From positions 23,454-87,453 of the forward strand of contig CACXMM010000017.1 in NCBI GenBank assembly GCA_902768785.1: a stretch of DNA of 64,000 nucleotides, in the 5' to 3' direction. Positions 7,150 through 16,234 of the stretch are shown piece by piece. The DNA is from an uncultured Prevotellaceae bacterium (GTDB lineage: Bacteria > Bacteroidota > Bacteroidia > Bacteroidales > Bacteroidaceae). The position numbers and the translations under genes were made by a program. Under the pieces are notes generated by a model. It was given only the letters and a program-made list of their open reading frames with translations. It searched no databases and was not told the origin of the DNA. The stretch's first letter is position 1, and each line of letters opens with the position of its first letter.

Positions 7150-8673
7150 ATGATAATCAAAGTTTTGTTGACCATCATCTTCCTGGCCGTGATGATTGGC
7201 GTGGGTTTATACACCCGTAAGCAGGCCAGCAGTGTGGACGGCTTCGTTTTGGGAGGCCGTGCCGTAGGTCCGTGGCTCACCGCCTTTGCCTATGGAACGA
7301 GTTATTTCTCCGCCGTAGTCTTTGTAGGCTACGCAGGACAGTTTGGTTGGAAATATGGTATGTCATCCACATGGATCGGCATCGGTAACGCTGTGATCGG
7401 CTCATTACTGGCATGGATCGTACTGGGACGCCGTACCAAGCTGATGACGCAGCATATCGAGAGTCGTACGATGCCCGACTTCTTCGGCACCCGCTTCGCC
7501 GATCAAGGACTTCGTGTGACCGCCTCCGTCATCGCCTTTGTGTTCTTGATTCCCTACACGGCAGGTGTATATAAAGGTATCTCAACCCTGTTTGAGATGG
7601 GATTCGGCATCCCGTATGAGTATTGTGTGATCATCATGGCCATCCTCACGGCTGTCTATGTGATCCTCGGCGGTTACAAGGCGACGGCCATGAACGACTT
7701 CATCCAAGGTATCATCATGCTGTTCGGCATCGTGGCAGTGATCCTCGCCGTACTGAACATCCAAGGAGGATTAAGCGCGGCAGTAGGGAAACTGGCGGAG
7801 TTGCCCAGTGATGCCGACCCTGCAGTGAACGGAGGATTCGCCACGTGGTTCGGTCCTGATCCCTGGAACCTCCTGGGTGTGGTAATCCTCACCTCTTTAG
7901 GTACCTGGGGACTTCCCCAGATGGTGGGAAAATTCTATTCCATCACCGATGAGAGTGCCATCAAGCGCGGCACCATCATCTCCACCATCTTCGCACTTGT
8001 CGTGGCTGGCGGCTGTTATTTCCTCGGAGGTTTCGGACGACTATTCGGAACGCCTCCCGTACTCCCGAACGGCAAACTGGCCTTCGACAGTATTGTGCCT
8101 TCCATGCTTGTCACCCTGCCCGACATCCTCATTGCCCTCGTGGTACTGCTGGTGCTCTCTGCCTCCATGTCAACACTGGCATCGTTGGTGCTCACCTCAT
8201 CCAGTACGATGACCCTCGACTTGATCTACCGTGACAAGAAATCACTACCCGGTGAGGTTGAGGATGGAACCATCGATGATATCGTTGCCGAGAAGATTGA
8301 ACGCCGTAAGGTGGTGGTGATGCGTGTGCTCATCATGTTCTTCATCGCCATCTCCCTGCTCATCGCCTTGAATCCCCCCACATTCATCGCACAGCTGATG
8401 GGTATCTCATGGGGTGCGCTGGCAGGTGCCTTCCTGGCTCCCTTCATGTTAGGACTCTACTGGCGCGGTGTGACCAAGGCCAGTGTGTGGGCATGTTTCG
8501 TATGGGGTGTCGGCATCACGGTGGTGAACATGATCATCGGCAATCCCATCAACCCGATCAACTGCGGCGCCATCGCCATGGTGGGCGGCTTTGTCGTGGT
8601 ATGGCTGGTTAGTCTGGTAACACCGAAGATGCCGAAGAAGACTGTTGACAGCATCTTTGAGTGCTATCAATAA
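7150..8673 (+). CDS. Sodium:solute symporter family transporter
   Basis: This 507-residue inner-membrane protein has about 13 hydrophobic segments. It carries the SSS-family hallmarks near the N terminus (V-D-G-F-V-L-G-G-R at residues 30-38, then Y-G-T-S-Y-F-S-A) and the G-G-Y-K-A-T-A-M-N-D-F-I-Q-G segment in the middle. Family members use the sodium gradient to import sugars, amino acids, pantothenate or carboxylates; the substrate cannot be read here. A 40-residue cytoplasmic loop rich in Lys/Arg/Glu occupies about 370-400. It lies 66 bp after the porin gene, so outer- and inner-membrane uptake may be coupled. No classical Shine-Dalgarno is visible because an octanucleotide repeat fills that position. 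Confidence 0.9.
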   Translation: MIIKVLLTIIFLAVMIGVGLYTRKQASSVDGFVLGGRAVGPWLTAFAYGTSYFSAVVFVGYAGQFGWKYGMSSTWIGIGNAVIGSLLAWIVLGRRTKLMTQHIESRTMPDFFGTRFADQGLRVTASVIAFVFLIPYTAGVYKGISTLFEMGFGIPYEYCVIIMAILTAVYVILGGYKATAMNDFIQGIIMLFGIVAVILAVLNIQGGLSAAVGKLAELPSDADPAVNGGFATWFGPDPWNLLGVVILTSLGTWGLPQMVGKFYSITDESAIKRGTIISTIFALVVAGGCYFLGGFGRLFGTPPVLPNGKLAFDSIVPSMLVTLPDILIALVVLLVLSASMSTLASLVLTSSSTMTLDLIYRDKKSLPGEVEDGTIDDIVAEKIERRKVVVMRVLIMFFIAISLLIALNPPTFIAQLMGISWGALAGAFLAPFMLGLYWRGVTKASVWACFVWGVGITVVNMIIGNPINPINCGAIAMVGGFVVVWLVSLVTPKMPKKTVDSIFECYQ

Positions 8674-8677
8674 GTGT

Positions 8678-8693
8678 GGAGTGAGCACACTCC
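8678..8693. terminator. Short hairpin between convergent genes
   Basis: GGAGTG-AGCA-CACTCC forms a perfect 6-bp stem in the 27-bp gap between the convergent symporter and EamA genes. No U tract follows on either strand, so termination is only plausible. Confidence 0.4.
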
Positions 8694-8700
8694 CCGATAA

Positions 8701-9618
8701 CTATCTACTGCCGATATAAAGGAATATCATTCCGAGCAGGACGAGAGCAAGGTCAACGGCCTTGCTCTTTAAGTTTTTCTCACGGAAGATGAGGGCACCG
8801 AAGAGGAAAGATACGACGACGCTGCCACGACGGATCATCGACACGATACTGATCATGGCACCGGGAATGCTCAGCGCGTAGAAATACATGAAGTCGGCAG
8901 TACTCAGGAAGATGCTGATCAGCGGGATGCTCCAATGCCAATGGAACGGGGTGGTCTGCTTGCGCCGTGGCCACCAAAGCAACATCATCATGCAGAACAT
9001 CATCGCGCACTGATAGAGATTATACCAGCTCTGCACCATCATACGGTCGAGTCCTACCCCACCCTCACTTCGCGGTGCCATCAGGTATTTGTCGTACAGA
9101 CCGCTGATGGCACCGAGCAAGGCAGCCAGTACGATGAAATAGATCCAATGGTCGTGCTTGAAATCAATGCCTTCCTTCTTTCCGCTTCTGCTCAGCATGA
9201 AGAAGGATGCCACAGCTAACAACACACCGATCCACTGATACACATTCAGGCGTTCACCAAAGAAAAGGAAGGCGCCCACCAGCACCATCACAGGACGCGT
9301 GGCATTGATGGGACCGACGATCGTCAGGGGGAGGTGCTTCATGCCGAAGTAGCCGAACACCCAACTGGACAATACAATCAGCGACTTCAGTACGATATAT
9401 TGATGCATCTCCCATCCACCAGATGCCACATGGAAGATGCTACCGTCGAGCCATGAGGTGTTTGCCGACAGGATAATGAACGGCAGGAAGATAAGCGACG
9501 AGAACAACGTGTTCAGGAACAGGATGGGGATCACGGCATTGGCACTCAGCGCCTCCTTCTTGAAGGAGTCGTAACATCCTAAAAATGCCGCTGACAGAAA
9601 AGCTAAAAGTAACCACAT
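8701..9618 (-). CDS. EamA/DMT-superfamily transporter
   Basis: This 305-residue protein is made of ten hydrophobic segments arranged as two five-helix halves, the layout of drug/metabolite transporters. The first half contains P-L-T-I-V-G-P-I-N-A-T-R-P-V near residue 105; the second contains A-L-S-I-P-G-A-M-I-S-I-V near 245, matching the paired conserved EamA helix ends. Substrates range from amino acids and nucleotide sugars to drugs and cannot be predicted here. A run of AT repeats and a small palindrome (AAGCGCT-A-AGCGCTT, about 9623-9637) lie between this gene and truA. Confidence 0.85.
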   Translation of the reverse strand: MWLLLAFLSAAFLGCYDSFKKEALSANAVIPILFLNTLFSSLIFLPFIILSANTSWLDGSIFHVASGGWEMHQYIVLKSLIVLSSWVFGYFGMKHLPLTIVGPINATRPVMVLVGAFLFFGERLNVYQWIGVLLAVASFFMLSRSGKKEGIDFKHDHWIYFIVLAALLGAISGLYDKYLMAPRSEGGVGLDRMMVQSWYNLYQCAMMFCMMMLLWWPRRKQTTPFHWHWSIPLISIFLSTADFMYFYALSIPGAMISIVSMIRRGSVVVSFLFGALIFREKNLKSKAVDLALVLLGMIFLYIGSR

Positions 9619-9661
9619 GATGGAAGCGCTAAGCGCTTAATGGATAATGGATGATGGATAA

Positions 9662-10423
9662 TTAAATGATGAATGGGTCGTTGTGAATAGCTCCATAAGA
9701 AACGTCTTCAAGGAAAAGGGCGTGGGCAGGCATACTCTCACCGGCATCCGTGCGCTTCTTTCCCTCTACCACCTTACAGAAGTCTTCCACGGTGAGACGA
9801 CCGCGCCCTACATCAATCAGCGTACCCACCACAGCCCTCACCATGTTACGGAGGAAGCGGTTGGCGGAGATCTCGAAATACCAGCTGTATGATGACTGCT
9901 GCACCCATCGTGCCTGTGTCACCTGACAAAGGGTGGTCTTGACATCGGCATGACTCTTGCAGAAAGCACCGAAATCCTCGTACTGCAGCAAGCAGGCGGC
10001 AGCCTCGTTCATCTTCGCAAAGTCAAGGGAGTAATGCAGCTCACATGAATAACTGCGAAGAAAGGGATCCTTCTGGGTATGGATATAATAATGATAGGTA
10101 CGTGAGACAGCACTGAAACGGGCATGCAGGTCGTTGGCTACTTCCCATACCTTCTGCACGGAGATATCACGGGGGAGTATCCTGTTCAGCTTGTAGGTGA
10201 GCTGTCCTTCATCTATCGGTTGTTCGATATCGAAATGAGCTACCATACAACGGGCATGTACCCCAGCATCCGTTCGTCCTGCCCCCGTCACGGCGATCTC
10301 CTCACGCAACAAGGTACTTAGGCATCGCTGTAGCTCTGCCTGCACCGAATGACCATTGGGCTGCACCTGCCAGCCATGATAGGCCGTACCATCATAACTG
10401 ATGGAAATAAAAAATCTTTTCAC
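9662..10423 (-). CDS. truA: tRNA pseudouridine synthase A
   Basis: This 253-residue enzyme converts uridines 38-40 in the tRNA anticodon stem-loop to pseudouridine. The catalytic Asp lies in G-R-T-D-A-G-V-H-A (residues 50-58). The N-terminal Y-D-G-T-A-Y-H-G-W-Q and the C-terminal N-R-F-L-R-N-M-V-R are further TruA signatures. Its start codon overlaps the stop of the upstream ComEC-like gene by 4 bases (ATGA type), so the two are translationally coupled. Confidence 0.96.
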   Translation of the reverse strand: MKRFFISISYDGTAYHGWQVQPNGHSVQAELQRCLSTLLREEIAVTGAGRTDAGVHARCMVAHFDIEQPIDEGQLTYKLNRILPRDISVQKVWEVANDLHARFSAVSRTYHYYIHTQKDPFLRSYSCELHYSLDFAKMNEAAACLLQYEDFGAFCKSHADVKTTLCQVTQARWVQQSSYSWYFEISANRFLRNMVRAVVGTLIDVGRGRLTVEDFCKVVEGKKRTDAGESMPAHALFLEDVSYGAIHNDPFII

Positions 10424-11952
10424 GGTGCAAAGGTAATCATTTTCTCGTGTTTATACAAGTCCAGACGACAAATCATTGCATACCCACATAGAATGATGAC
10501 GTAAATCAGAAGGACTTGTACAACATGCAGGTGTATGTTACTGATCACAGAACCGGGACATACAGAGATCCATTGAACCACAGTGTTCTGAACATGGGCC
10601 ACAACAGAGAGAAGCTGGGCAAGTAGTGATGCCACAGGAGTAAGCCACGAGAAGATGAAGAATGCCAGTGACAGGTAAATGATCAAAGTGGTGAGTACCA
10701 CGATGATGATGTTCGTGAATAGGAAATAGCAGGATACCTGTCCGAAATAATAGGCGGTGAGAGGAGCCACTCCTATCTGTGCTGCAAGACTCACGGAAAG
10801 CAGGCCCCACAGCCAACGAAGTAACCGGTGACGTACTGTGGGAAAACAGACGAAGATCCTGTGGGAGAACAACAGGATGGATGCTACAGCAATAAATGAC
10901 ATCTGGAAGCCTACATCGAACAGATTCATCGGATTCGACAGAAGCATCACTATCGCCGTAAAGCCCAGCACGTTCAATGACATCTTACCACGATGCAACA
11001 AGGACATCAGGGAGAACACCGTGATCATCACAGCAGAACGGACAACAGAGGGTGACATGCCAACAAGGAATACATACATCCAGATGGCCAGTAAGATAAC
11101 ACCCTCGGAAACAGGACGGAGCAACCCACGACATCTTCGCCAGCGTGCTACCGTCATGGATAACACCAAATAGATAATACCCAGATGCATCCCACTCAGT
11201 GCCAGTACATGGGATACACCAGAAATCGAATAAGATTCCCTTATCTCTTTGTTGATCATCGTCTTATCACCTAAGCTCATGGCCGTCACTACAGCCAGAT
11301 CCTGATAAAAAAAGTCATGCGCCTTCAGTCGCCCGATCAAAGATTCACGCCACTGTCCCACCACTAAACGGGCACGGGTAAACCACGACAATGACTGCAA
11401 ATTCACCTCCTGCCATCGCCATTCACTGACAAATGTCTGCGCCTGATAGCCATGACTTCTCATATACAAGGCATAGTCAAACTGCGCAGATTGACTCTTG
11501 TTCCATTCTTTCCAGACAGAACAGGCTTCAAGACCATCACCCATTCGTAGCTGCTCACTTCGTTCATCACGAATAAACGATGCCTTGACCAACACCTTTG
11601 CTTCTGACGAGAGGATGAGCAAATCGCATGTCACCACCCTCTCCCTGACCACAGGTGATGAAACCACCACCGCTTCATAATGGACAGGACCGTATGAAGA
11701 GATGCTTTTCCGTGCTTGCCATGCATGAGACATCACACTGGCTCCTACGAGAAAGACGATAGCGAAGACAAGAAGTGACTGAATGACAACCTTTCTCATG
11801 ACAGCTGTCATCATTGTGACGATGCCAGCCACGATTAGCCAATGCATCGCCGAAAGAGATGAGCGCAACATGTAACCCGCCATCATCCCAGTCATCAGGA
11901 AGATGGACACACGCACCAACGGGTAAAGCTGGATCTTTCCATTTGTTTTCAT
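10420..11952 (-). CDS. ComEC/Rec2-family competence channel protein, short form
   Basis: This 510-residue multipass membrane protein resembles ComEC, the inner-membrane DNA channel of natural transformation. Two or three N-terminal helices precede a periplasmic OB-like domain (DUF4131 region, about residues 90-190). The Competence domain follows with the diagnostic S-G-V-S-H-V-L-A-L-S-G-M-H-L-G-I (about 255-270) and many helices. The C-terminal metallo-beta-lactamase domain with its HxHxDH motif, found in longer family members, is absent. I chose the ATG at 11952 over an in-frame TTG five codons upstream. The 3' end overlaps truA by 4 bases. Confidence 0.85.
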   Translation of the reverse strand: MKTNGKIQLYPLVRVSIFLMTGMMAGYMLRSSLSAMHWLIVAGIVTMMTAVMRKVVIQSLLVFAIVFLVGASVMSHAWQARKSISSYGPVHYEAVVVSSPVVRERVVTCDLLILSSEAKVLVKASFIRDERSEQLRMGDGLEACSVWKEWNKSQSAQFDYALYMRSHGYQAQTFVSEWRWQEVNLQSLSWFTRARLVVGQWRESLIGRLKAHDFFYQDLAVVTAMSLGDKTMINKEIRESYSISGVSHVLALSGMHLGIIYLVLSMTVARWRRCRGLLRPVSEGVILLAIWMYVFLVGMSPSVVRSAVMITVFSLMSLLHRGKMSLNVLGFTAIVMLLSNPMNLFDVGFQMSFIAVASILLFSHRIFVCFPTVRHRLLRWLWGLLSVSLAAQIGVAPLTAYYFGQVSCYFLFTNIIIVVLTTLIIYLSLAFFIFSWLTPVASLLAQLLSVVAHVQNTVVQWISVCPGSVISNIHLHVVQVLLIYVIILCGYAMICRLDLYKHEKMITFAP

Positions 11953-12012
11953 AGTATTTTTTGTCAATTTGTGGAGTGAAGAAGGTGGAGCGTGGAAGGA
12001 GGTAGGTAAGTC

Positions 12013-12840
12013 CTATAAGCCTCTTGCCTTGTAGATCAGATCCTTCGCAGCATTGATCTCCTGGAACTTCTTTTCCGCCGCCTTTCTCACATCCTCACCC
12101 AGTGTTGCCACTTTGTCGGGATGATGCTTCAAAGCTAACTTCCGGTATGCTTTCCTCACTTCGTCATCAGAAGCATTGGGAGAGATTTCCAGTACCTTAT
12201 AGGCGGCTTCGAGATTCGTACTGCCATCCGAGAGGTTCAGCATCGAATCAACCTCCTTATCATTCAATCCTAAGGCACGAGCTACTTCCCGCAAAGCATT
12301 CACCTCACGTGGATCAACAACGCCGTCGGCACGAGCAACCTGGGCTAAGAACGACAGCATCTGAAGACGCTGCTCGTAAGGCAGATGGGATGCAACCTGC
12401 TGACAGCTTTGGATCACAATGTTCCGATAGGAGGCATCCCCCATCTGCTTCTGTTGATCGAATAGTTTCCTCAAGATCTGCTCCCCCTGCTGGACAGCCC
12501 CTACTCCGAAATTTGTGCGCAGGAACTGACGGATCATCTCCATCTCACTGTGCATCACCTTACCATCGGCGCGGACAATATACGACATCAAGACAAGGAT
12601 ACTGAACAGGAAACTGTTCCTGTTACCCATATTCACCTGCTGGCTGTTGCCGTACGACTGACGGTAAGAACTGTCATAACGGGCACCCCTGTCACGATCC
12701 TGTCCAATATAATCGCCTCCCTCATTGAATGAGTTCAACATACTATCAAACAACGATCCCAAGGCATATCCTGCCAAGGCACCTAAGGGGCCAGCAGTCA
12801 TAAAGCCCAGAAAGCCACCGATCCATTTTCCTATTGCCAT
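12013..12840 (-). CDS. TerB-like and J-domain protein (DjlA-like)
   Basis: This is a 275-residue protein. A glycine-rich hydrophobic N terminus (residues 5-32) may anchor it in the membrane. A TerB-like helical domain spans about 70-195, containing S-Y-I-V-R-A-D-G-K-V and A-R-A-D-G-V-V-D pseudo-repeats. A C-terminal J domain starts near 210 and holds the HPD tripeptide (K-H-H-P-D-K), the contact that stimulates DnaK ATPase. The arrangement matches E. coli DjlA, a membrane co-chaperone. Its biological role here is unknown. A tRNA-Pro lies upstream on the same strand, separated by a repeat tract. Confidence 0.85.
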   Translation of the reverse strand: MAIGKWIGGFLGFMTAGPLGALAGYALGSLFDSMLNSFNEGGDYIGQDRDRGARYDSSYRQSYGNSQQVNMGNRNSFLFSILVLMSYIVRADGKVMHSEMEMIRQFLRTNFGVGAVQQGEQILRKLFDQQKQMGDASYRNIVIQSCQQVASHLPYEQRLQMLSFLAQVARADGVVDPREVNALREVARALGLNDKEVDSMLNLSDGSTNLEAAYKVLEISPNASDDEVRKAYRKLALKHHPDKVATLGEDVRKAAEKKFQEINAAKDLIYKARGL

Positions 12841-12846
12841 AGTGAG

Positions 12847-12968
12847 AGAAGTTTAGAGGTAAGAATATTAGAGGTAAGAATATTAGAGGTGAGAAGGTTA
12901 GAGGGGGAGATTCTGAGGGGAAAACAAAAGGTGAGAATCTTAGAGTGACATTGCACCTCTAAACTTCT
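12847..12968. repeat. 15-bp tandem repeat bounded by an inverted repeat
   Basis: Units of about 15 bp of the type TTAGAGGTAAGAATA recur three to four times from 12853. The first 14 bases of the tract, AGAAGTTTAGAGGT (12847-12860), are perfectly inverted at 12955-12968. RNA from either strand could fold into a long hairpin between tRNA-Pro and the DjlA-like gene. Confidence 0.75.
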
Positions 12969-12986
12969 CACCTCTTCTCTATACAG

Positions 12987-13060
12987 TCGGGGTGACAGGA
13001 TTCGAACCTGCGACACCCTGGTCCCAAACCAGGTGCGCTACCGGACTGCGCTACACCCCG
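12987..13060 (-). tRNA. tRNA-Pro(TGG)
   Basis: On the minus strand the 74-nt cloverleaf begins CGGGGTG and closes with CACCCCG plus discriminator A. The anticodon arm is CTGGT-TTGGGAC-CAGG-like with anticodon TGG, and the T loop is GGTTCGAATCC. CCA is not encoded. Confidence 0.95.
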
Positions 13061-13082
13061 CTGCATTTCTCGAATGCGGCTG

Positions 13083-13114
13083 CAAAGGTACTTACTTTTT
13101 TCGAGTCGTGCAAA
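13083..13114 (-). promoter_or_regulatory. Promoter of tRNA-Pro
   Basis: On the minus strand a -33 TTTG (13111-13114), a 20-base spacer and the -7 box TACCTTTG (13083-13090) end 23 bases before the mature tRNA 5' end. Confidence 0.75.
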
Positions 13115-13125
13115 TTTTTCCTGTA

Positions 13126-14316
13126 TTATTTTATAATACCCTGTTCCTTGAAAATCTTCTTCAAGGCCTGTACACCACGCTCCACCTGCTCCTCAGTATG
13201 AGTGGCCATCAAAGCGAAACGCACCAGTGTGTCTTGAGGACCACATGCCGGGGGGATCACCGGATTGATGAAAACGCCGGCATTAAAGGCCAGGGCCGTC
13301 ACCAAGAAGGTCTTCTCCACATCACGTACATACAAGGGGATGATCGGACTCTCTGTCTCCCCAATCTCGAAACCTTCTTCGCGGAAACGTCGCAGTGCAT
13401 AGCGGGTTACCCTCCACAAAGCCTCAATACGCTCCGGTTCCTGCTGAATGATATGCAAGGCCTCCATGGCTGCAGCGGTAGCCGCAGGGGTATTGGAAGC
13501 AGAGAAGATATACGTACGACAGGTGTGGCGCAGGAAATTAATCGTATCGGCATCTGAAGCGATGAAGCCACCGATGCTGGCCAACGACTTGGAGAATGTA
13601 CCCATGATCAGATCCACATCGTCTGTCAGACCGAAGTGATCGCAGACGCCACGACCCTGCTTACCAAAAACACCAATGCCGTGAGCCTCATCCACCATAA
13701 TGGCAACGTTGGGGTATTTCTTCTTCAAGTTCACGATCTCCGGCAGCTTAGCCAGGTCACCTTCCATCGAGAACACGCCATCCACAACAATCAGCTTGAT
13801 TCCTTCCTCAGGAAGGGACTGCAGCACGCGCTCCAGGTCGGCCATGTCGTTGTGCTTGTAATGAAGCTGACGGGCAAACGAGAGCCGTCGCCCATCTACA
13901 ATACTCGCATGATCACGGTCGTCGCAGATGATATAATCACCCTTGCCCACCACCATGGCAATCACGCCCTGGTTCACAGAGAATCCAGTGGAGAAGCAAA
14001 GACAATCGTCTTTATGAATAAACTCGGAGATTTCTTTTTCCAATTGAACGTGCAAGTCGAGTGTTCCATTGAGGAAACGACTGCCTGCACAGCCTGACCC
14101 ATACTTGTCAAGAGCAGCTTTGGCCTTGTCAATGATTCGTTGATCACCCGTGAGGCCCGTATAAGCATTCGAGCCAAACATCAGAACTCTATGACCACCC
14201 ATTTCCACTTCTGTTCCCTGCTTACCGGTAATCGCGCGGAAATAGGGGTACACGCCAAGTTCCATGAACTTCTGCGGCTCACGATATTTCTTGTATCTTT
14301 CTTGTAAAATGCCCAT
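13126..14316 (-). CDS. spt: Serine palmitoyltransferase (sphingolipid synthesis)
   Basis: This 396-residue PLP enzyme of the alpha-oxoamine synthase family condenses serine with an acyl-CoA, the first step of sphingolipid synthesis, which many Bacteroidales perform. The PLP lysine is K243 in G-T-F-S-K-S-L-A-S-I-G-G, and D-E-A-H is at 209-212 contacting the cofactor. The N-terminal S-N-A-Y-T-G-L and G-S-G-C-A-G-S-R fit bacterial Spt better than the sister enzymes Kbl or BioF, though Kbl cannot be wholly excluded. A -7 box TAACTTTG is at 14358-14365. The divergent neighbour is a DAGK-family lipid kinase, which supports a lipid role. Confidence 0.88.
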   Translation of the reverse strand: MGILQERYKKYREPQKFMELGVYPYFRAITGKQGTEVEMGGHRVLMFGSNAYTGLTGDQRIIDKAKAALDKYGSGCAGSRFLNGTLDLHVQLEKEISEFIHKDDCLCFSTGFSVNQGVIAMVVGKGDYIICDDRDHASIVDGRRLSFARQLHYKHNDMADLERVLQSLPEEGIKLIVVDGVFSMEGDLAKLPEIVNLKKKYPNVAIMVDEAHGIGVFGKQGRGVCDHFGLTDDVDLIMGTFSKSLASIGGFIASDADTINFLRHTCRTYIFSASNTPAATAAAMEALHIIQQEPERIEALWRVTRYALRRFREEGFEIGETESPIIPLYVRDVEKTFLVTALAFNAGVFINPVIPPACGPQDTLVRFALMATHTEEQVERGVQALKKIFKEQGIIK

Positions 14317-14471
14317 ATTTAATAGGTGTGATTTTACTGTTTTAATATTACAGGCTGCAAAGTTACAAAAAATTTACGCAACACATCACATTTTTTTAAG
14401 AAAAATGCATTTTATCGTCATTCTTCATGTAAAATTTCGTTTTCTCAAGAATTATTCATACCTTTGCAGCG

Positions 14472-15509
14472 ATGATAGAAAAGAAGACGATTTCCTTTAT
14501 TATGAACCCCATTTCGGGCACCGTGAAAAAGAGCGGGATACCGGCACTGATTGAGGATACGCTCGATAAGAGCCTCTTCAATCATACCGTGATTGAAACG
14601 CAGTATGCCGGTCATGCCGAGATGCTTGCCAAACAGGAAATGGAAAAGGGCACCGACATCGTTGTGGCGGTGGGAGGTGACGGCACCGTAAACGAGGTGG
14701 CCCGTTCTCTCGTCCATTCACAAACAGCTTTGGGTATCATTCCCTGTGGTTCGGGAAACGGTCTTGCCCGTCACCTGATGCTGCCCATGGACTTAAGGAA
14801 GAGTATCGAGATTCTAAACCGCTGTGTGATCCACGATCTTGACTATGGTATCATCAACGACAAGCCTTTCTTCTGTACTTGCGGCATGGGCTTCGATGCC
14901 TTTATCAGCATGAAATTCGCCGAGGCTGGCAAACGCGGACCTGTCACCTATATAGAAAATGTACTCAAGGAAGGTCTTACCTACCAACCCGAGACCTATA
15001 AGATTGAAGACGGGAACGGAACGATTATCCAAAAGGCCTTTCTCATCTCCTGCGCCAACGCTTCCCAGTATGGCAACAATGCCTACATCGCCCCACAGGC
15101 CTCCATGAGCGACGGATTACTCGATGTGATCATCATGGAACCCTTCGACGTCATTGAAGCCCCTCAGGTGGCGATTGAGATGATGAACAAGACACTTGAC
15201 AAGAACCAGAAGATCAAGACGTTCCGCACCAAGCACATCCATATCCATCGGGAGAAAGAAGGCTACATCCACTACGATGGTGATCCAATCATGACACAGG
15301 CCGACGTGGATATCCGATTGGTTGATAAAGGCATCAAGGTGGTCGTGAATGCCGAGGCAGATAAGAGCAAACGACAGCCGAACATGGTGCAGACTGCCTT
15401 CAGTGAGTTCTTCAACGACCTGAATATCGTGAGGGAAGACCTGACCAAACTGAGTCGAAACACGCAGGCACTGAACAAGAAGATTCGAAGAAAGCTCAAT
15501 AATCTATAG
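14472..15509 (+). CDS. Diacylglycerol/sphingosine kinase-family lipid kinase
   Basis: This 345-residue protein has the DAGK catalytic domain. N-P-I-S-G-T-V-K-K (residues 12-20) forms the opening strand, the nucleotide-binding loop V-G-G-D-G-T-V-N-E-V is near 70, and G-S-G-N-G-L-A-R-H is near 96. The family phosphorylates diacylglycerol, sphingosine or related lipids using ATP. Position next to, and divergent from, serine palmitoyltransferase suggests a sphingoid or ceramide-type substrate, which is inference. The -7 box TACCTTTG (14459-14466) ends only 5 bases before the ATG and no ribosome binding site is visible, so the mRNA is probably leaderless. Confidence 0.88.
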   Translation: MIEKKTISFIMNPISGTVKKSGIPALIEDTLDKSLFNHTVIETQYAGHAEMLAKQEMEKGTDIVVAVGGDGTVNEVARSLVHSQTALGIIPCGSGNGLARHLMLPMDLRKSIEILNRCVIHDLDYGIINDKPFFCTCGMGFDAFISMKFAEAGKRGPVTYIENVLKEGLTYQPETYKIEDGNGTIIQKAFLISCANASQYGNNAYIAPQASMSDGLLDVIIMEPFDVIEAPQVAIEMMNKTLDKNQKIKTFRTKHIHIHREKEGYIHYDGDPIMTQADVDIRLVDKGIKVVVNAEADKSKRQPNMVQTAFSEFFNDLNIVREDLTKLSRNTQALNKKIRRKLNNL

Positions 15510-15544
15510 TCCTCATGCTCAAAACACTCATCCAAATTCCCACC

Positions 15545-16234
15545 TTAAAAGGATGAGCGTATGTAAAAATCTTTCACCAACTCCCGATAGGCTTCCGAGC
15601 CGATGACAAGGGTGGTTCGTTCGAAGCCGCCAGCAGGTTGTTTGGTGTAGGACAAAAGGTATCGGCGAGGAGCTTTCTGTTCTGTGGTTTTCACAGCACA
15701 TTCCCTCAAGGGAAAGAACCCTGAAAAGACAGCCTCCTCATCAAAGCATTCCTTACATTCTACAGGTACTATCACAGAGAACTCCCCATCGGCAGACAAC
15801 AACCTGGACACATGTGTAAACAGGTCATGATATGACAAGGTGTCCGCATGACGAGCCATCGTTCTCCGTTCGTCTGGACTCGTCAGCGAATGGGAGAAGA
15901 AGGGGGGATTAGATACCACGGAATCAAAGCAATCGTCACCCATTTCTTGTAAAGAAACATGACGAATACTAATCTGATCAGTAAAAGGAGATTCAGCAAC
16001 ATTCTCCGCCGCCTGTCGGCAGGCTGCCTCATCAATATCTATACCCACAACCTGTGACCCAGAGAACCGCTGCGCCAACATCAGTGCGATCAGTCCTGTT
16101 CCCGTACCCACATCAAGGATTCGCTGTCCTCCCCTCGCCCATGCACCAAGCAGCGTTCCATCTGTTCCCACCTTCATGGCACAGTGTTCCTGATGAATGG
16201 TAAATTGTTTAAAGGAAAAAAACGTATTCGACAT
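15545..16234 (-). CDS. trmN6: tRNA1(Val) A37 N6-methyltransferase
   Basis: This protein of about 229 residues is an SAM-dependent methyltransferase of the YfiC/TrmN6 family, which methylates A37 of tRNA-Val. The SAM loop D-V-G-T-G-T-G-L-I-A is near residue 42 and the adenine-binding motif S-N-P-P-F-F near 108. The family's usual opening F-K-Q-F-T-I-H-Q...M-K-V-G-T-D-G is at residues 7-27. The frame stays open to 16306, but the -7 box TAAATTTG at 16252-16259 puts transcription start downstream of that, so I chose the ATG at 16234; the ATG at 16237 is equally possible. Confidence 0.9.
   Translation of the reverse strand: MSNTFFSFKQFTIHQEHCAMKVGTDGTLLGAWARGGQRILDVGTGTGLIALMLAQRFSGSQVVGIDIDEAACRQAAENVAESPFTDQISIRHVSLQEMGDDCFDSVVSNPPFFSHSLTSPDERRTMARHADTLSYHDLFTHVSRLLSADGEFSVIVPVECKECFDEEAVFSGFFPLRECAVKTTEQKAPRRYLLSYTKQPAGGFERTTLVIGSEAYRELVKDFYIRSSF

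Noticed and set aside
13126-14316. Reading this gene as glycine C-acetyltransferase (kbl).
   Set aside because: The sequence fits the Bacteroidales Spt type and the lipid-kinase neighbour supports it, although threonine dehydrogenase partners elsewhere cannot be excluded from this window.
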